Source: Spirochaetales bacterium (lineage in GTDB: Bacteria; Spirochaetota; Spirochaetia; DSM-27196; SLST01). From it: a DNA stretch of 7,421 nt. The notes beneath the pieces were generated by a model. The model saw only the letters and a list, made by a program, of their open reading frames with translations. It did not search any database and had not been told where the DNA came from. The stretch is taken from assembly GCA_007130265.1 (NCBI GenBank), contig SLST01000196.1:1-7421 (forward strand), written 5' to 3'. The first letter of the stretch is position 1. Every line of letters starts with the position of its first letter. The position numbers and the translations under genes were made by a program. Positions 5,675 through 7,421 of the stretch are shown one piece after another.

Positions 5675-5689
5675 GGTCGAAATGCGCAA
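5661..5689 (-). promoter_or_regulatory. Probable nrdR promoter
   Basis: On the minus strand TTGCGC (5689-5684) is 17 bases from TAGAGT (5666-5661). The -35 matches only the TTG core and the -10 four of six bases. Transcription would begin near 5654, about 12 bases before the nrdR start codon. Confidence 0.45.
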
Positions 5690-5699
5690 GCGACGCTTG
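5687..5699. repeat. 13-bp palindrome in the nrdR/dacA divergent region
   Basis: CAAGCGACGCTTG is a perfect inverted repeat of 6 bp around a central A. It overlaps the edge of the putative nrdR -35 and lies about 15 bases upstream of the putative dacA -35, a plausible operator position. It is too short and lacks a T-run, so it is not a terminator. I do not recognise the motif. Confidence 0.4.
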
Positions 5700-5714
5700 T
5701 TCGGCTCCGGTCGG

Positions 5715-5743
5715 TTGTCGAATGCCGCAGGATCGACCATACT
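5715..5743 (+). promoter_or_regulatory. Probable dacA promoter, positioned for a leaderless transcript
   Basis: TTGTCG (5715-5720) and CATACT (5738-5743) are 17 bases apart. Only eight bases separate the -10 from the ATG at 5752, so the transcript should start at or within about two bases of the start codon. The hexamers are only moderate matches. Confidence 0.45.
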
Positions 5744-5751
5744 GCCGCGCC

Positions 5752-7044
5752 ATGGAGCAGCTGTCCCGTAGTGGTCTTCGTTTCGTGTTGGCGCTCATCC
5801 TGGTCTTCCTTGTCGGAGACCGGCATCTGGAAGGTCAGACGGCTCCGCGTCTGAGAGAGCCCGACTGGTCCGCGGTATCCGGGTTCGAGCTTCCTCCTGC
5901 ACACGCCGCCCGCTCGGTGATTCTCGTCGACGTGGACTCACACACGGTGCTGCACGCGCACAACCCTGACCTCGTGCTTCCGCCGGCGAGCCTCACGAAG
6001 GTCGTGGCTATCGATGTCGCGCTCGTGGCCGCCGAACGGGGTGAGGTGTCGCTGGAGACGACCTTTGCGCCTCCTGAGGTTTCGTGGGCCGAACATCAGC
6101 CCCCCGGGTCATCGCTGATGTTTCTTGGTCCGGGACAGGAGTTGAGTCTTGACGACTTGCTGACTGGGCTCGCAGTGCCCTCCGGCAACGATGCGGCGGT
6201 TGCGCTCGCGATGGTACTCGACGGCAGCGTACCTGCCTTCGCCGATCGGATGAACGCGAGGATGCGCGAGTTGGGGCTTGTCGACCCGTACTTCGTCGAG
6301 CCGAGCGGGTTGAGCCCGCAGAACTCCATAACCGCGCGAAGCTACGCGCGGTTCCTTCTTGCGCACCTCGAACGCTTTCCCGAGTCCACCGAACGCTACT
6401 TCGGCCTGCAGACGTACACCTATCCACAGGCTCATCACCAGGTATCCGCGGCCGCACGCATGCCGATCACGCAGGCGAACCGTAATCTGCTGCTCTGGGA
6501 TTTCGAGGGGACCGACGGCCTGAAGACCGGCTATATCGGGGCGTCGGGGTATCATCTCGCCGCAACTGCTGTGCGGGACGGCCGCCGGCTGCTCGTGGTG
6601 GTCCTGGGGATCGACGCAGACTCCCATGCGGTGGGAGGTGCGCTGCGGGCCGCTGAAGCGGCCGCACTGTTGGAGTACGGTTTCCGGGATTTCGAGATCA
6701 TCCGCCTTGGGTATCCCGACCCGGATCCCGTGCGGGTCTACCGCGGGCGTGACCCTCGAGTCGTTCCCGATGGTCCGACCGAGATCGTGATCTCGGTGCC
6801 GGCCGGGCAGCGCGAGCGAATCGTCGGGTTCCGTGAGCAGAAGGATGCAGTTGTCGCGCCGGTGCCGGAAGTGGCCGTCGGGAGGGTCGGAGTGCGCATC
6901 GGGACCGTTGAGCTCGCGTCTCACTCACTGCAGTTGCCCGCCCAGGAGGTCGGCGGGTTCTGGCGTCGAGTATGGGACGGTTTTCTGCTCTTCGTGCGGG
7001 GGATCGCCGACCGAATCGGCGGACGGGAAGAGCCGAAGCTATGA
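5752..7044 (+). CDS. dacA: D-alanyl-D-alanine carboxypeptidase (peptidase S11, PBP5/6 family)
   Basis: This 430-residue low-molecular-mass penicillin-binding protein trims the terminal D-alanine from peptidoglycan stem peptides in the periplasm. All three active-site motifs are present: S80-L-T-K83 (PASLTK), S144-G-N146 (VPSGNDAA) and K258-T-G260 (DGLKTGYIGASGY). Residues 1-29 form a signal peptide. After the catalytic domain (to about 290) comes a beta-rich PBP5 C-terminal-like domain (about 295-390). The tail FWRRVWDGFLLFVRGIADRIGG, beginning near residue 403, is a candidate membrane anchor. The frame is open from 5548, but upstream starts overlap nrdR and would put residues before the signal peptide, so ATG 5752 is chosen. 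No Shine-Dalgarno site is seen; a -10-like element eight bases upstream suggests leaderless translation. The gene ends overlapping the convergent flavoprotein gene by six bases. Family is certain; the symbol is by family resemblance. Confidence 0.93.
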   Translation: MEQLSRSGLRFVLALILVFLVGDRHLEGQTAPRLREPDWSAVSGFELPPAHAARSVILVDVDSHTVLHAHNPDLVLPPASLTKVVAIDVALVAAERGEVSLETTFAPPEVSWAEHQPPGSSLMFLGPGQELSLDDLLTGLAVPSGNDAAVALAMVLDGSVPAFADRMNARMRELGLVDPYFVEPSGLSPQNSITARSYARFLLAHLERFPESTERYFGLQTYTYPQAHHQVSAAARMPITQANRNLLLWDFEGTDGLKTGYIGASGYHLAATAVRDGRRLLVVVLGIDADSHAVGGALRAAEAAALLEYGFRDFEIIRLGYPDPDPVRVYRGRDPRVVPDGPTEIVISVPAGQRERIVGFREQKDAVVAPVPEVAVGRVGVRIGTVELASHSLQLPAQEVGGFWRRVWDGFLLFVRGIADRIGGREEPKL

Positions 7045-7421
7045 GATTCCCGTGAGCGCCTTGATGTACTGCAGCCGTTCATGGGCCTCCGGCGCATCGC
7101 TTGCCGCCTGATTGAGACGCCCGCGAAAGTCCTCGACGCGGGAGAAACCGTGCGACTGCATCCACCCGATCAGGTCGGCGTTCATGGCCGTGATCCGCTC
7201 GTATCCGTGCTGGTACACCGCTGAGCACACCTGGACCGCCGTTGCCCCGGCGAGTAGCAGCTTCACGACGTCGGTTCCCGTGTGGGCTCCCGTCGAAGCG
7301 GCGAGGTCGCAGTCGATCTCACCCGAAAGGATGCTGGTCCACCGCAGGGGGGTGTGCAGTTCAGCCGGAGTGGAGAATCGGTATCCCGGCGCGAGTTCCA
7401 TCGCGTCTGCGTTGATGTCGA
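7039..7421 (-). CDS. Dihydroorotate dehydrogenase-like flavoprotein, C-terminal part (partial, enters from right edge)
   Basis: The last 126 codons of a gene whose 5' part lies beyond the window. The frame stays open to the edge (DINADAMELAPGY...), so the ATG at 7401 is internal. Recognisable features are LHTPLRWTSIL, the phosphate-binding region STGAHTGTDVVKLLLAGATAVQV and the helix NADLIGWMQSHGFSRVEDFRG. These resemble the end of the FMN-binding TIM barrel in class 1 dihydroorotate dehydrogenases. They fit best a separate group often labelled 'dihydroorotate dehydrogenase-like protein', whose substrate is not established and which ends in a motif like this one's AHERLQYIKALTGIS. True pyrD cannot be excluded because the substrate-binding residues are upstream. 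The stop codon lies inside the last codons of dacA, tail to tail. Confidence 0.8.
   Translation of the reverse strand, partial: DINADAMELAPGYRFSTPAELHTPLRWTSILSGEIDCDLAASTGAHTGTDVVKLLLAGATAVQVCSAVYQHGYERITAMNADLIGWMQSHGFSRVEDFRGRLNQAASDAPEAHERLQYIKALTGIS

Noticed and set aside
5548..5751. Extended N-terminus of the carboxypeptidase
   Set aside because: The extra 68 residues overlap nrdR antisense, are basic and of low complexity, and would precede an obvious signal peptide. ATG 5752 gives a normal exported protein.
6109..6924. Minus-strand frame of 271 codons inside dacA
   Set aside because: The opposite strand encodes all the carboxypeptidase active-site motifs; the frame is a codon-bias shadow.

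Overview
The window most likely comes from a GC-rich, free-living spirochaete (Spirochaetota, Spirochaeta-like). The strongest marker is a tandem pair of secreted FlaA flagellar-sheath proteins, a family restricted to spirochaetes. The other genes are ordinary chromosomal genes, and I see no insertion sequence, phage gene, CRISPR array, tRNA or rRNA.

Left part, minus strand. The first 53 bases hold the 5' end of infC (initiation factor IF-3), running off the left edge and beginning with a UUG codon that follows an in-frame UGA. Upstream of it lie metX (homoserine O-acyltransferase) and metW (its methyltransferase-fold partner), overlapping by 8 bases and transcribed as one unit towards infC. 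The infC promoter sits across the end of metW.

Centre, plus strand. A divergent promoter region of about 115 bases separates metX from a two-gene unit of unknown function: a polytopic membrane protein followed by a lipoprotein resembling a periplasmic-binding-protein fold. A near-consensus sigma-70 promoter then drives two flaA paralogues, each with a good ribosome binding site. They are closed by a textbook terminator (10-bp stem, TTCG loop).

Right part. nrdR (repressor of ribonucleotide reductase genes) reads leftwards and a D-alanyl-D-alanine carboxypeptidase (dacA family) reads rightwards from a shared 109-base region. That region holds a candidate NrdR box on top of the nrdR -10 element and a separate 13-bp palindrome. 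The carboxypeptidase gene ends overlapping, tail to tail, the 3' part of a dihydroorotate dehydrogenase-like flavoprotein gene that enters from the right edge.

I found no clearly new multi-gene system. The most interesting sequence-level signal is that three promoters (metX, the membrane-protein gene, dacA) place their -10 hexamer 6 to 8 bases before the start codon, which implies leaderless mRNAs, whereas the flaA genes use classical leaders with Shine-Dalgarno sites. The membrane protein/lipoprotein pair and the 11-bp direct repeat in the metX divergent promoter region also deserve a second look.
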